Below, piece after piece: positions 9,765 to 18,445 of a stretch of 64,000 nt of DNA. Under the pieces are notes generated by a model that was not told where the DNA came from, made no database searches, and saw nothing but the letters and a program-made list of their open reading frames with translations. Made by a program: the position numbers and the translations under genes. Each line of letters starts with the position of its first letter. Within the stretch, counting starts at the first letter, position 1. The DNA is taken from NCBI RefSeq assembly GCF_902702915.1, contig NZ_LR738849.1:744001-808000 (forward strand), given 5' to 3'. Source of the stretch: Desulfovibrio sp. 86 (lineage in GTDB: Bacteria; Desulfobacterota; Desulfovibrionia; Desulfovibrionales; Desulfovibrionaceae).

Positions 9765-9793
9765 ATTTTAGCCAACCCGGGCCGCCGCGTCAA
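9765..9793 (-). promoter_or_regulatory. Sigma70 promoter of the S10 operon
   Basis: On the minus strand TTGACG is followed after exactly 17 nt by TAAAAT, a near-consensus sigma70 promoter directed toward rpsJ. A transcript would start near 9757. No coding sequence lies between it and the ftsY terminator region. Confidence 0.75.
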
Positions 9794-9908
9794 GGCTTTT
9801 TACAGTATTTTTTGCAGTGCGTCGTCAGAATGTCATTTGGCGGCAAGTAAATCAGCAGGTAGCGGCGCGCGTGCAATTTTCCCCTGTGATTTTTTTTGGC
9901 CTCAACGA

Positions 9909-9944
9909 CAGAGCGTGTACCCTATTCAAAGGGTACACGCTCTG
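9909..9944. repeat. Perfect 14-bp inverted repeat
   Basis: CAGAGCGTGTACCC and its exact complement flank an 8-nt loop, between the S10 promoter and the end of ftsY. No T tract follows on either strand, so an intrinsic terminator is doubtful. It could be a protein-binding dyad or a remnant of a repeat family. Confidence 0.6.
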
Positions 9945-10031
9945 CCGTCCCCGTGAAGCTCACAAAAAACCTTGCGCCACAGCAGCACACCATAAGAGTT
10001 CTAGGGGTGAAGAGTTTTAGGGGGTGGGGGC

Positions 10032-10071
10032 GTGGGGGAGGAGACCCTTTTGCAAAAGGGTCCCTCCCCCA
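10032..10071. terminator. Large hairpin after ftsY
   Basis: GTGGGGGAGG pairs with CCTCCCCCAC around the 20-bp palindrome GACCCTTTTGCAAAAGGGTC, leaving a single unpaired base. The structure lies just past the ftsY stop. On the plus strand it is followed by ACAAAGTTTTT. It probably ends ftsY transcription and resembles repeat-type terminators common in this genus (from memory, not checked). Confidence 0.6.
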
Positions 10072-10099
10072 CAAAGTTTTTCCAAAATTCGCCACGGGA

Positions 10100-11581
10100 T
10101 CAGACCGCCCCGTCGTCTTTGTGCCCCAGCAGGGCACGCGCGTAATCCTCGCCATTGAAGGGGCGCAAGTCTTCGAGCTTTTCGCCCAATCCCACAAAGG
10201 TTATGGGCAGGTGGTGCTGCATGGCCACGGCAATGGCGACGCCGCCCTTGGCCGTGCCGTCCAGCTTGGTAATGATGAGTTCGTCCACCCCTGCAGCTTC
10301 CTTGAACAGTTTGGTCTGCGACAGGGCGTTCTGGCCCGTGGTCGCGTCAATGACCAAGATGCTGCGGTGGGGCGCTCCAGGATGCTTTTTGCCCAGCACC
10401 TGACGGATCTTGGTCAGTTCTTCCATAAGATTGACCTTGGTTTGCAGGCGGCCGGCCGTATCCACAAAAAGGACGTCCACGCCTTCCTTCACCGCCCTGT
10501 CCATGGCCTCGTACGCCACCGAGGCCGGGTCCGACCCCGGGGACTTGGCATGAAAGAGCGCGCCCACGCGTCCGGCCCAGACCTGCAGCTGCTCAATGGC
10601 GGCGGCGCGGAAGGTGTCGGCGGCGGCGATCATGACCTTTTTGCCCTGCATGCGCGCGCGGTGAGCCAGTTTGGCGATGGTCGTGGTTTTGCCCACGCCG
10701 TTGACGCCGATCATGAGCACAACTTCAGGGGGATTGACGGCGGCAATGCGGCGCGGCGCACGAAATATCTCTTCCACCTCGGCCATGAGCAGGGCGCGCA
10801 TGCCCGACGCCTGGGTGACTTTTTCCTTGCGGGCCCGTTCCTTGAGGCGCTCCACCAGTTCCAGCGACGGTTCATAGCCGAGGTCGGCCATGATAAACAG
10901 TTCTTCAAGCTCTTCCCAGAAGGCGTCGTCAAGCTCGCCGTGGCTTGAAAACAGCGAATCCAGACCGCGCGCCAGTTGATCGCGCGTGCGGGCCAGACCT
11001 TCGGTTATCTTGATGAACAGACGGTTGCGCTCGTCTTCCTCGTCTTCCAGGTCAAGGGCCAGAGCCAGGCGGTACTGCAGTTCCGAGCGGAATTCCTCAA
11101 CCTGGCGATACTCCATGCGCTGCGTCCAGGCGCGAAAATCGTCAACAAAGTCCTGTGCTTCCTGCGGCGGCGCTTCCAGCGCGCCAAGCAGAAAAGCAAG
11201 GCGCTGCCACAAAAGATCGCCCGTTGCATCAACGCCTTCCAGAACAATGCCAAGCCAGACAGAAAGGCGCGGCTCCGCCTCGCGCAGGCGCAGCGTCAGC
11301 GCTTCTTCCGCAGGACTTGCGGCGGCAGTGACCGGAACGGAGACGGAAGGTGCCGCGTCTACCCCTGCCGGGGAAGCAGATTCGGCAGCGGCGGTCTCCC
11401 CCTGATGGGGCGCAGCTTCAGGACTTTCAGTTTCAGACGCTTTTTGCGGCGGCGTTTCCGGCTGGCCAGGGGCCTTACCTTCCTTTAGGGCAGAAGAACC
11501 ATCCTCTTGCTGAATCTGCGATTCCTGCTCCGCAGAGGATTCGGAGCCGAACATTTTTTTGATGGCTGAAAAAAATCCCAT
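10100..11581 (-). CDS. ftsY: Signal recognition particle receptor FtsY
   Basis: FtsY is the membrane-associated GTPase that receives SRP-ribosome complexes for cotranslational insertion. The 493-residue product has an acidic, Ala/Pro/Glu-rich N-terminal region (about 1-190), an NG domain with a helical N part, then G motifs: GVNGVGKTTTIAKLA, the DTFRAAA insertion region, DTAGRLQTK, TKLDGTAKGG and GLGEKLEDLRPF. A long acidic N-terminus is usual. It is followed by a hairpin. It lies about 150 nt after the next upstream gene on the same strand, so it may have its own promoter. Confidence 0.97.
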   Translation of the reverse strand: MGFFSAIKKMFGSESSAEQESQIQQEDGSSALKEGKAPGQPETPPQKASETESPEAAPHQGETAAAESASPAGVDAAPSVSVPVTAAASPAEEALTLRLREAEPRLSVWLGIVLEGVDATGDLLWQRLAFLLGALEAPPQEAQDFVDDFRAWTQRMEYRQVEEFRSELQYRLALALDLEDEEDERNRLFIKITEGLARTRDQLARGLDSLFSSHGELDDAFWEELEELFIMADLGYEPSLELVERLKERARKEKVTQASGMRALLMAEVEEIFRAPRRIAAVNPPEVVLMIGVNGVGKTTTIAKLAHRARMQGKKVMIAAADTFRAAAIEQLQVWAGRVGALFHAKSPGSDPASVAYEAMDRAVKEGVDVLFVDTAGRLQTKVNLMEELTKIRQVLGKKHPGAPHRSILVIDATTGQNALSQTKLFKEAAGVDELIITKLDGTAKGGVAIAVAMQHHLPITFVGLGEKLEDLRPFNGEDYARALLGHKDDGAV

Positions 11582-11729
11582 TCCCTCTCCTTATGGCTCG
11601 TGCCCGCGCAGACTTGTGCGCAGAGGCGGCATCCGGAGCGTGTTGCCCCGTAAAATACGCATTCCAAAATCTCAAGCACGGCCTTTTGCGCCAGACAGCA
11701 ACAAAAAACCGTCCGGGCAATTCCAGCCT

Positions 11730-12890
11730 TCAGCGCAGGGCGTCCAGCACGGCCTCCAGAGCCAGAACGCACTCCTCGACCGCCAGCGTCGCGCGTTCCC
11801 TGTCGGGACAGTGCAAGGCCGTCTGCATATCCCTGGCCGCTGCGGCCAGACGCTCGGCTCCAAGGCAGGGAGCGGCCCGTTCCAGCAAATCTCCAAGGCG
11901 GCACAGCGCCGCGACGTCGCCAGCCGCGTACAGGCGGCCCATAAGCTCCGGCCCCTGGGCGAAGCTGTGCCGGAACAGTCCGGCGGTCACCTGCCAGGCG
12001 TGATCATGCCGACGCACAAAGGCCAGTCCCAGCGCGGGGCTCACAACCTCACCCGCCCCCAGGGGCGCGCTCAGGGGTTCGCTGGACTCCGCGCCGGGCG
12101 CATCTGCTCCATCCTCACGGCACGGGCTGACACGCTCGGCCTGAACCTGTTCACCGGGCGCGGCGGCTTCGGGCAAAGCCTCTGCCCCGGTGGCAGCCAC
12201 AGCAGGTGCGCCGTCGGGAGGGGCGTCCTCGGGAGGGATGGCATCTGAGGAAGCGTCCGCAGGAGGGGCGTCATCGGGAAGAGCGCCATCGGAAAGAACG
12301 TCCTTCGGCTCGCGCCGGGGAGAACCCTGCACGCCGCCCTCGCCAGTTGCGTCGCGCTGCAAGCACGTCCGCCACAAAAAGGCCAGGGCCGCCGTCCAGC
12401 ACAAAAAACTCAGCGCAAAGCGCCATGTTTCGCGCCGGGCCGTGAGGGCAGCGCCCTCCTGACTTACGCGCGGCGAAACATAGACCTCCACAGTGCCCAC
12501 GGGCCGACCTTCCACGCGCAGCGGACTCAGGCCCGACACGGCCTCTTCATCAATTTCGTCATCCCAGGGCACAGGCTCCCACTGGTAATTGCGGCGCTGG
12601 CCCTCCAGCATGCCTTGCGGCGTCTGTACCTTGACGGCGTAGATGCTCTCGTCTTCCATGGCGGCCATGACAATGGTGCGCGCCGCCAGTTCGTCCACAT
12701 CCCATGCGGGAACGGCCAGCAGGGCCGAAAGTTGCACGGCCGTGTTGCGCGCCTCGACGGCAAGACGCTCCCGGGCGGCTTCACGCTCTGCGCGTACCGT
12801 CCACAGGGCAGGCAACAACAGAGCCAGCAGACCGGCGCACCAAATGGCCAGCAAGATGCGGCCAGACGCAATTTTTGCACGCTGTGACAT
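11730..12890 (-). CDS. Membrane protein with periplasmic sensor-like region and degenerate HPt-like domain
   Basis: The 386-residue product has a transmembrane helix near residues 12-30, a periplasmic segment to about 155, and a second helix near 158-178. A long Pro/Ala/Asp/Glu-rich linker follows, and then an 80-residue helical end resembling a histidine phosphotransfer (HPt) domain (AAGDVAALCRLGDLLERAAP). In active HPt domains the corresponding stretch reads like AHTLKGSAG; here the phospho-accepting His aligns with Asp and the Lys with Glu. It lies 33 nt after murJ on the same strand. It may be a signaling or docking protein; the function is unknown. Confidence 0.7.
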   Translation of the reverse strand: MSQRAKIASGRILLAIWCAGLLALLLPALWTVRAEREAARERLAVEARNTAVQLSALLAVPAWDVDELAARTIVMAAMEDESIYAVKVQTPQGMLEGQRRNYQWEPVPWDDEIDEEAVSGLSPLRVEGRPVGTVEVYVSPRVSQEGAALTARRETWRFALSFLCWTAALAFLWRTCLQRDATGEGGVQGSPRREPKDVLSDGALPDDAPPADASSDAIPPEDAPPDGAPAVAATGAEALPEAAAPGEQVQAERVSPCREDGADAPGAESSEPLSAPLGAGEVVSPALGLAFVRRHDHAWQVTAGLFRHSFAQGPELMGRLYAAGDVAALCRLGDLLERAAPCLGAERLAAAARDMQTALHCPDRERATLAVEECVLALEAVLDALR

Positions 12891-12923
12891 ACTTTTCCCA
12901 CAAAAAACGGATTGCGCGCCTTC

Positions 12924-14729
12924 TCAGGCGTTGCCACCAACTATAGGGGTGCGCGCCTTCTTGCGCAAGCGGCCTGCCAGAAGGGCCAGATCAGGATCGC
13001 GCAAAATCCCCAGGCACAGCATCCAGGCCAGTACGCCGCCCGTAATGGCCAGACAGAGCGAGGGCCACAGCCCCAGGGGTTCCGCTAAACGCACAAGCCC
13101 CCCGGCCGCAAGACCGGTAAGGCCCCCGGCCAGCACATGCCGCCACATATCCTTCCAGCCGGGCAGCCAGGGCGGCGCACAAAAGCGTTTGGACGCTGCA
13201 GGCCGCATCCGGTCGCCGTCATTTCCGTCTGGCCCGTCATTCCCGCATGGCCCGTCTGGCCCGTTTGGCAATGCCCTTTGCAAAAGGAGCAGCAGCAGAC
13301 CGCACTGCAACCAGAGGCCAAGACTCACGGCCAGCGCCGGAGCCATGCCGCTGTGCTGCGGCCCGAGAACGCGGGTCAGAGCAAGCCCGGCGGCCAATGT
13401 GCCGCCCACAGCCCACAAGGCGCTCATAGCCGTGCGGCGCACAAGCCCAAGGGCGTTGCAGGCCGCCAGCAGCGAACGGTTGCAGGCAAAGGCGGGCAGG
13501 CCGGGCACATACGCCAGCAGGGCAAGGCCCGTGTCCCTGGCGGCCTGACTGTCAAAAGCGCCGTGCCCCAGCAGGCCCGTGACCAGTTGCGGCCCCACTG
13601 CCCACAATCCGGCGGCAGCTGGCAAGCTGAGCATGACGGTCAGACGCAGGGCCGTGGAAAGCTGCGCCGCGAACTGGGTAAAATCCTTTTCCGCCGCCAG
13701 TCGGCTCAGGGTCGGCAGACTGGCCATGCCAAGACAGACGCCCACGAGCCCAAGAGGCAGTTCAAGCAGCCGTTCGGCATAGTACAGGGCGGCCACCTGT
13801 CCCTGACCCAGTCCCGAAGCCAGCGTCATGGCGGCCAGCATGGCCAGCTGCGGCGCGGCTGCCCCAAGAACCCCGCCGGGCAGCAGGGCCAGGCAGCGCC
13901 ATGCGCCAGCCGTGATTTCACGATCCGCACGGGCATCCGCAGTACTCGCGGCAGGCTGCGCGCCCGCGCGGCTCTCACTGGCAGCCGCGGCATGCGCGCG
14001 GGTCGCATGCTTTGGCAAAAGGCGGCGCACCGCCAGCCACTGCGCCAGCCACTGCGCCAAACCACCGCAAAGCATGCCCACCGCCAGCGCCTCGGCTGGC
14101 GGACAAAACCCCAATGCCGCCGCCACGGCGGCAAGCAGCATGACCAGGTTGAACAAAGCCGGAGACAGGGCGGGCAGCCAGAATACGCCCATGCTGTGCA
14201 GAAGGGCCATGCCCAGCGCAGCCATGCCCGCCGCCAGCACATAGGGCAGGCAGATGCGCAGCAGCACCACGGTGCGCTCCAGTTCCGGGCCGCTGAAACC
14301 GGGAGCCAGCATTCGCGCCAGCCAGGGCGCGGCCGCCATACCCAGCAGGGTCAGCAGCAAAAGCATAAGGCCAAGGCGCAGCGATAGGGCGCGGGCCAAG
14401 AGCCGCAGAACCCCGTTGCCGGATTTTTCCGCAGCGCCGTCGCAGGAGTCAAGGCGCAGGCCGTTGGGGAATCCGTAGCCCTGACGCAGACGCACCAGAC
14501 TGGCCGTAAGCGTCATGGACAGGGAACCTTCGCCCAGCAGCCGTCGCAACACATGGGGCAGGCGCATGGCCGCCACCAGGGCGTCTGCGGCAGCGCCTCC
14601 GCCCAGAAGCCAGGCCATGCTCATGTCGCGCGCAAGCCCCAGCAGACGGGAAAAAAGCGCAAAACCGCCCAGAAGGGCCGCAGTGCGGGCCAGACCGGAG
14701 TTGGGCGTATTTTCTTGCTGACTGCGCAT
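12924..14729 (-). CDS. murJ: Lipid II flippase MurJ (MviN)
   Basis: MurJ flips the peptidoglycan precursor lipid II across the inner membrane. The product of about 601 residues is highly hydrophobic with some 14 predicted helices. It has the family's N-terminal pattern (LGGFALFSRLLGLARD, LPHVLRRLLGEGSLSMT). The start was set at MRSQQENTPNSG; codons 11 and 22 residues further upstream are possible, and no ribosome binding site decides it. Internal Arg-rich and Ala-rich loops are longer than in E. coli. It probably shares a transcript with the next gene downstream. Confidence 0.93.
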   Translation of the reverse strand: MRSQQENTPNSGLARTAALLGGFALFSRLLGLARDMSMAWLLGGGAAADALVAAMRLPHVLRRLLGEGSLSMTLTASLVRLRQGYGFPNGLRLDSCDGAAEKSGNGVLRLLARALSLRLGLMLLLLTLLGMAAAPWLARMLAPGFSGPELERTVVLLRICLPYVLAAGMAALGMALLHSMGVFWLPALSPALFNLVMLLAAVAAALGFCPPAEALAVGMLCGGLAQWLAQWLAVRRLLPKHATRAHAAAASESRAGAQPAASTADARADREITAGAWRCLALLPGGVLGAAAPQLAMLAAMTLASGLGQGQVAALYYAERLLELPLGLVGVCLGMASLPTLSRLAAEKDFTQFAAQLSTALRLTVMLSLPAAAGLWAVGPQLVTGLLGHGAFDSQAARDTGLALLAYVPGLPAFACNRSLLAACNALGLVRRTAMSALWAVGGTLAAGLALTRVLGPQHSGMAPALAVSLGLWLQCGLLLLLLQRALPNGPDGPCGNDGPDGNDGDRMRPAASKRFCAPPWLPGWKDMWRHVLAGGLTGLAAGGLVRLAEPLGLWPSLCLAITGGVLAWMLCLGILRDPDLALLAGRLRKKARTPIVGGNA

Positions 14730-14949
14730 GGATGGCCTGCAAACCGGGTTTGGAACCGTCATTTCAAGTGCCGCCGTGGCAGCGTGCCAAGGCATCTGCC
14801 AAATTGTCTGTTACGGACGTAACCCGGCGAGGGCCGTCAGACCGTCACCCGACCTGACAGCCCCACAGTGACCCGGCGTAACGGCGTAGGCGCACTAAAT
14901 CCGCGAGCAACGCGCCGAAGTGGGCATGGCGACCCCCTTAAGTGTTCAT

Positions 14950-15450
14950 CTAGGGCCGATGCGGGTCCGGCTCGGATTTCCAGGAACGAACGACCTCGCG
15001 CACAAGGGCGTTCTGCTCTTGGGGCATATCCTTGAAGGATTCGGCGAACACGTGGATGCGCGTTCCCCCGCGTGGCGCGAACAGGCCTTTGACCCGGCAC
15101 CAGCAGGGGTTCAGCAGAGTGCGCAGGTCATCCAGCACGTTGTTGGTGATGGTTTCCATAAAGGACTGATGGTTGCGAAAGGCGAACATATAGAGCTTGA
15201 AGCTTTTGGACTCAACGCAAAGCTCGTCGGGGATGTATTCAACGGTGATGGTGCCGCAGTCGGGCTGGCCCGTCACCGGACAGAGCGAGGTGAATTCGGG
15301 AAAGCTGATGCTGATGACATAGGGACGCTGCGGAAAACAATTGGGAAAGGCCTCCAGCTGGGCCACGCTCGGGCCCCCTTCCGGGGTGGCAAGACGGCCT
15401 GTGCCAAGTACCTTCAGGTCCTGGGTCTGATCCTGGCTACGAGTGGTCAT
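14950..15450 (-). CDS. queF: NADPH-dependent 7-cyano-7-deazaguanine reductase QueF
   Basis: QueF reduces preQ0 to preQ1 in queuosine tRNA modification, in the cytoplasm. The 166-residue product is the short unimodular type. It has the catalytic cysteine in FTSLCPVTGQPD and the substrate and NADPH motif region ESKSFKLYMFAFRNH, where the glutamate binds preQ0. The ATG was chosen because AAGGAG precedes it; a longer frame adds untypical residues. A TATAAT-like -10 lies upstream on the same strand (15554-15559). Confidence 0.94.
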   Translation of the reverse strand: MTTRSQDQTQDLKVLGTGRLATPEGGPSVAQLEAFPNCFPQRPYVISISFPEFTSLCPVTGQPDCGTITVEYIPDELCVESKSFKLYMFAFRNHQSFMETITNNVLDDLRTLLNPCWCRVKGLFAPRGGTRIHVFAESFKDMPQEQNALVREVVRSWKSEPDPHRP

Positions 15451-15553
15451 GACTATGAACTCCTTGAAAAAGATGCCCCGCGCCATCCCAAACCGAGACG
15501 GTGCGGGCGCGTATGGGACTTGTAACCCATCGCGCTTGCGGCTACAATATTCT

Positions 15554-15559
15554 ATTATA
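15554..15559 (-). promoter_or_regulatory. TATAAT-type -10 element upstream of queF
   Basis: A perfect TATAAT occurs on the minus strand about 100 nt upstream of the queF start. No convincing -35 element is seen at the right distance, so only the -10 is supported. No preQ1 riboswitch pattern was recognised in the leader. Confidence 0.4.
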
Positions 15560-15602
15560 CACTTGAATCCGATATCAGCCATGCGGATTTTCCGGAGCAT
15601 GC

Positions 15603-16433
15603 ATGAATATTCTGATGCACCTACACGCCTGCCAGCGCGGGCAAGTCCTGCCCCTTCTGCCTGCGGGCGCGCCCCTTGACGGACACATGACGGGCCATGG
15701 CCTCATGGCCCCGGAGCAGTGGGCCCTGCCCACGCTCGCGGTAGGAACCACCCTTTGCGGCGCTTGCGGCACAGCCCTGCTCAAAGTGACCGGGCGGGCA
15801 TGGCTGGACGTGCCGGTCTGCCAGGGCGGCGCGGCCCAGGCCTGCGTCCTTGACGCCATGCGCCATGCCGCGCACTGCCTGCTGCTGACGGCGCTTACCG
15901 ATCTGCCCGAAGGGCCGCTGGAACTGACCCCCCGCAAGGACGGGCACAGTCTGGCCTGGGTAACCCTTTCGGACAAGGGTTCGCGCGGCATGCGCCAGGA
16001 CTTGAGCGGCCCCGCCATTGCCGAGGCCGTGGCCGCAGCCATGCCCCTGTGCCACAGCCAGGGTTTCGTGCTGCCCGATGAGCCTGTTCAGTTGCGCGCC
16101 CTGCTCACGGAACTGGCCCTGAGCCACGGCTATGACATCATCTGCACCACCGGCGGCACGGGCCTGTCCCCGCGCGACATCACGCCCCAGGTCACGGAAG
16201 CCCTGCTTGACGCCAGCCTGCCCGGCTTCACCCAGGCCATGATTGCGGCGAGCATGGCCAAAACGCCGCACGCCATCATATCGCGCGCCGCAGCGGGAAT
16301 ACTTGGGCAAAGCATCATCATCAACCTGCCGGGCAGCCGCAAGGCGGTTGTTGAAAATCTGGCGGCCGTGCTGCCCGCCCTGCCCCACGCCCTGAACAAG
16401 CTTCAGGGCGACATGGACGACTGCGGCGGCTAG
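15603..16433 (+). CDS. MoaB/Mog-family molybdopterin protein with N-terminal extension
   Basis: The C-terminal two thirds (about residues 115-270) form the MoCF-binding fold that adenylylates molybdopterin in molybdenum cofactor synthesis. Signs are WVTLSDKGSRG, the CTTGGTGLSPRD substrate loop, and the NLPGSRKAV region. The first 110 residues are an added domain with CGACG that I do not recognise with certainty; a MOSC-like domain is possible. It diverges from queF. Molybdenum or tungsten cofactors serve formate dehydrogenases in sulfate reducers, a likely but unproven link. Confidence 0.82.
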   Translation: MNILMHLHACQRGQVLPLLPAGAPLDGHMTGHGLMAPEQWALPTLAVGTTLCGACGTALLKVTGRAWLDVPVCQGGAAQACVLDAMRHAAHCLLLTALTDLPEGPLELTPRKDGHSLAWVTLSDKGSRGMRQDLSGPAIAEAVAAAMPLCHSQGFVLPDEPVQLRALLTELALSHGYDIICTTGGTGLSPRDITPQVTEALLDASLPGFTQAMIAASMAKTPHAIISRAAAGILGQSIIINLPGSRKAVVENLAAVLPALPHALNKLQGDMDDCGG

Positions 16434-16593
16434 GCAACGCCAACACAGCATATCCATTTTTGCGGGTTGCCGGTCAACCCAGGGACAGTTTTATCCTGCG
16501 GCCGCGCCGCGCACAGGCAATATGCCAGCAGTCGGGCGGGAACGGACATCAGAACTGCGCGCCCTGCTTACGAAATCGCCTCAAGGAGAAACC

Positions 16594-17505
16594 ATGCGCT
16601 TCAAAAATCCCCTCGGCGGGGTGTCCCTGTCTGTGGACGCCCTGTCGGCGCCCTTCGGCAAGTTTACCGACGTCTGCCGCATGATCAAGATCGAGCATTC
16701 CGTCTTTGCCCTGCCCTACGCCTGGGCCGGGGCCGTGCTGGCTGCCCGTGGGCTGCCGCCGCTGTGGAGCCTCTTTTTTCTGACCATCGCCATGGTGGCG
16801 GCACGGTCATTCGCCATGGCCTTCAACCGCCTGGTTGACCTGCCCTTTGACCGCGACAACCCGCGCACGCAAAACCGCCCCCTGGTCACCGGAGCCATCA
16901 CCACCAAACAGACGTGGGCTTTTTGCGCCTTCATGGCCATCATCTTTGTGGTGGCCTGCGGCTGCATCAATCAGGTCTGCCTGTGGCTGTCGGTTCCCGC
17001 GCTCATTTTTTCCGCCATCTACAGCATACTCAAACGCTTTTCGCCCATGTGCCATTTCTGGCTGGGCGCGACTCTGGGTCTGGCCCCGCTGGCAGGCTGG
17101 CTCTCCGTAAGCCCCAACAGCCTGACCCTGCCCCCCCTGCTGCTGTTTCTGGCCGTCACCTTCTGGGTGGCCGCCTTTGACATCTACTACGCGTTTCAGG
17201 ACATGGACTTTGACATGGCCTTTGATCTGCATTCCATCCCCGCCACCTGCGGCGCAGAAACGGCGCTGGCGCTGGCGGCCTTTTCCCACGCCATGACGTC
17301 CATCTTCCTGCTGCTGGCCGGTTTTGCCGCCGGTCTGCACTGGCCCTGGTATGTCGTCTGGCTTGGCATCACCACCATGCTCTTTGTGGAGCACAGGCTT
17401 ATGAAGCCGCAGGACCTGCGGCATGTGAACACGGCCTTTTTCACGCTGAACGGCATCATCTCGCCCGTGGTGCTGATCGGCGTGGTCTTGGGCATTTACC
17501 TGTAG
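16594..17505 (+). CDS. UbiA-family prenyltransferase (probable menaquinone pathway, MqnP-like)
   Basis: This integral membrane enzyme would attach a polyprenyl chain to an aromatic acid. The 303-residue product has eight or nine hydrophobic helices and both Asp-rich motifs, NRLVDLPFDRDNPRTQNRP and DIYYAFQDMDFD, which bind the prenyl diphosphate through Mg2+. The ATG follows AAGGAG. Assignment to the futalosine menaquinone route (MqnP) rests on family and lineage, not on adjacent mqn genes. A darP gene follows after 8 nt. Confidence 0.85.
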   Translation: MRFKNPLGGVSLSVDALSAPFGKFTDVCRMIKIEHSVFALPYAWAGAVLAARGLPPLWSLFFLTIAMVAARSFAMAFNRLVDLPFDRDNPRTQNRPLVTGAITTKQTWAFCAFMAIIFVVACGCINQVCLWLSVPALIFSAIYSILKRFSPMCHFWLGATLGLAPLAGWLSVSPNSLTLPPLLLFLAVTFWVAAFDIYYAFQDMDFDMAFDLHSIPATCGAETALALAAFSHAMTSIFLLLAGFAAGLHWPWYVVWLGITTMLFVEHRLMKPQDLRHVNTAFFTLNGIISPVVLIGVVLGIYL

Positions 17506-17513
17506 GACATTTC

Positions 17514-18161
17514 ATGCCACGTAAAAAACAGTACCAATGGCACGCCAAGGACGAAAACGGCGATGCGGATTTTTCACAGCCCAGCCGCTCTGCAAAAAAG
17601 CGGGAAAGCCTCGCCCTGCAAGCCCTGGGCGAAGAACTGGCCAATCTTGCACCGCAGGAAGTGCAGGCCCTGAATCTGCCGCCAGACCTTGCCGAGGCCC
17701 TGGCCTTGTATGCCCGCCTTCGCGATCACGAAGGACGCCGCCGCCAGATGCAGTACATCGGCCGTCTCATGCGCGAGGCCGATGCGGAACCCATCCGGGC
17801 CGCCCTTGACCAGCGCAAGGAAACCTCGGCGGCCGCCACTGCGGCCCTGCACAGGGCCGAACAGTGGCGTGAACGCCTGCTTGCCGCCCCGGAAGCTGAA
17901 CTGGACGGCCTGCTGCACAGCCTGCCTCGCCCCGTCGCGCCCGAATTCGACCCGGATCAGCCGGATCAGGACGAAGAGCGCGCCCCGCGTCCCAAGGGCA
18001 AAAAGCCCCTCGGCACAGAGGAATTGCGCAAGCTTGTGCTTGAGGCCCGCAAGGAAATTGACGACAAGGCCGCGCCCCATGCCCGCAGGGCGCTCTTTCG
18101 GGCGCTGCACGTCCTGCTGACCGCGCAAGCCGCTGCCGCCGTACATCCGGAACAGGGATAA
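17514..18161 (+). CDS. darP: DarP (YjgA, DUF615) ribosome-associated protein
   Basis: DarP (YjgA) binds the 50S subunit late in assembly in E. coli. The 215-residue product has the family start region SRSAKKRESLALQALGEEL, the LRDHEGRRRQMQYIGRLMR signature, and helical remainder with a charged Pro/Asp linker. It begins 8 nt after the prenyltransferase and is probably cotranscribed with it. It ends just upstream of the tRNA-Thr promoter. Confidence 0.88.
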   Translation: MPRKKQYQWHAKDENGDADFSQPSRSAKKRESLALQALGEELANLAPQEVQALNLPPDLAEALALYARLRDHEGRRRQMQYIGRLMREADAEPIRAALDQRKETSAAATAALHRAEQWRERLLAAPEAELDGLLHSLPRPVAPEFDPDQPDQDEERAPRPKGKKPLGTEELRKLVLEARKEIDDKAAPHARRALFRALHVLLTAQAAAAVHPEQG

Positions 18162-18186
18162 TTTTGCATCATTCCGGCAAAAATGC

Positions 18187-18215
18187 TTGACGCTTGCGAA
18201 GGCATACGCTAAAAG
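18187..18215 (+). promoter_or_regulatory. tRNA-Thr promoter
   Basis: TTGACG and TAAAAG are separated by 17 nt, about 17 nt before the tRNA 5' end. This fits a strong sigma70 promoter for the tRNA gene that remains on the chromosomal side of the island. Confidence 0.65.
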
Positions 18216-18231
18216 CTTTCTTCGTTACAAC

Positions 18232-18307
18232 GCCCTTGTAGCTCAGTCGGTAGAGTGCATCCTTGGTAAGGATGAGGTCAGCAGTTCAATCCTGCTCAAG
18301 GGCTCCA
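18232..18307 (+). tRNA. tRNA-Thr (anticodon GGT)
   Basis: The 76-nt gene folds as a cloverleaf: acceptor GCCCTTG/CAAGGGC, D arm GCTC/GAGT, anticodon stem CATCC/GGATG with loop TTGGTAA, T arm AGCAG/CTGCT, and an encoded CCA. It decodes ACC. Its 3' 49 bp are the attachment site of the adjacent island and are repeated at the far end, so integration leaves the gene intact. Confidence 0.97.
18259..18307 (+). other. attL: 3' end of tRNA-Thr used as attachment site
   Basis: These 49 bp, from the anticodon stem through the CCA end, are repeated exactly at the right end of the island. Beyond the CCA the two copies diverge at once. Use of tRNA 3' ends is standard for tyrosine integrases. It marks the left end of the element. 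Confidence 0.93.
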
Positions 18308-18318
18308 GAAATTACAGA

Positions 18319-18349
18319 GGCTTACGGGTAGTATCCGTAAGCCTTTTTT
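18319..18349 (+). terminator. Terminator supplied by the island for tRNA-Thr
   Basis: A 9-bp stem (GGCTTACGG/CCGTAAGCC) is followed by six T residues right after the tRNA. The original chromosomal terminator appears to sit beyond attR, so the element seems to bring a replacement. Confidence 0.8.
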
Positions 18350-18363
18350 CATCGTTACGATTC

Positions 18364-18386
18364 TAGCCCCGCAATAGCCCCGCTTT
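18364..18386 (+). repeat. Left arm-type repeat, tandem TAGCCCCGC
   Basis: TAGCCCCGC occurs twice with an 11-bp period, followed by TTT. A nearly identical pair lies beside attR just upstream of the integrase start, in the same orientation. This is the pattern expected of integrase arm-binding sites; the role is inferred. Confidence 0.65.
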
Positions 18387-18445
18387 TTTTCGGTTTGGAG
18401 TCGTGACACACGAATATGTACTATTACCTCAAAAATGAGGCGGCC

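Noticed and set aside
15451..15602. Possible preQ1 riboswitch in the queF leader
   Set aside because: No preQ1 aptamer pattern was recognised in the leader; only a -10 element is supported.
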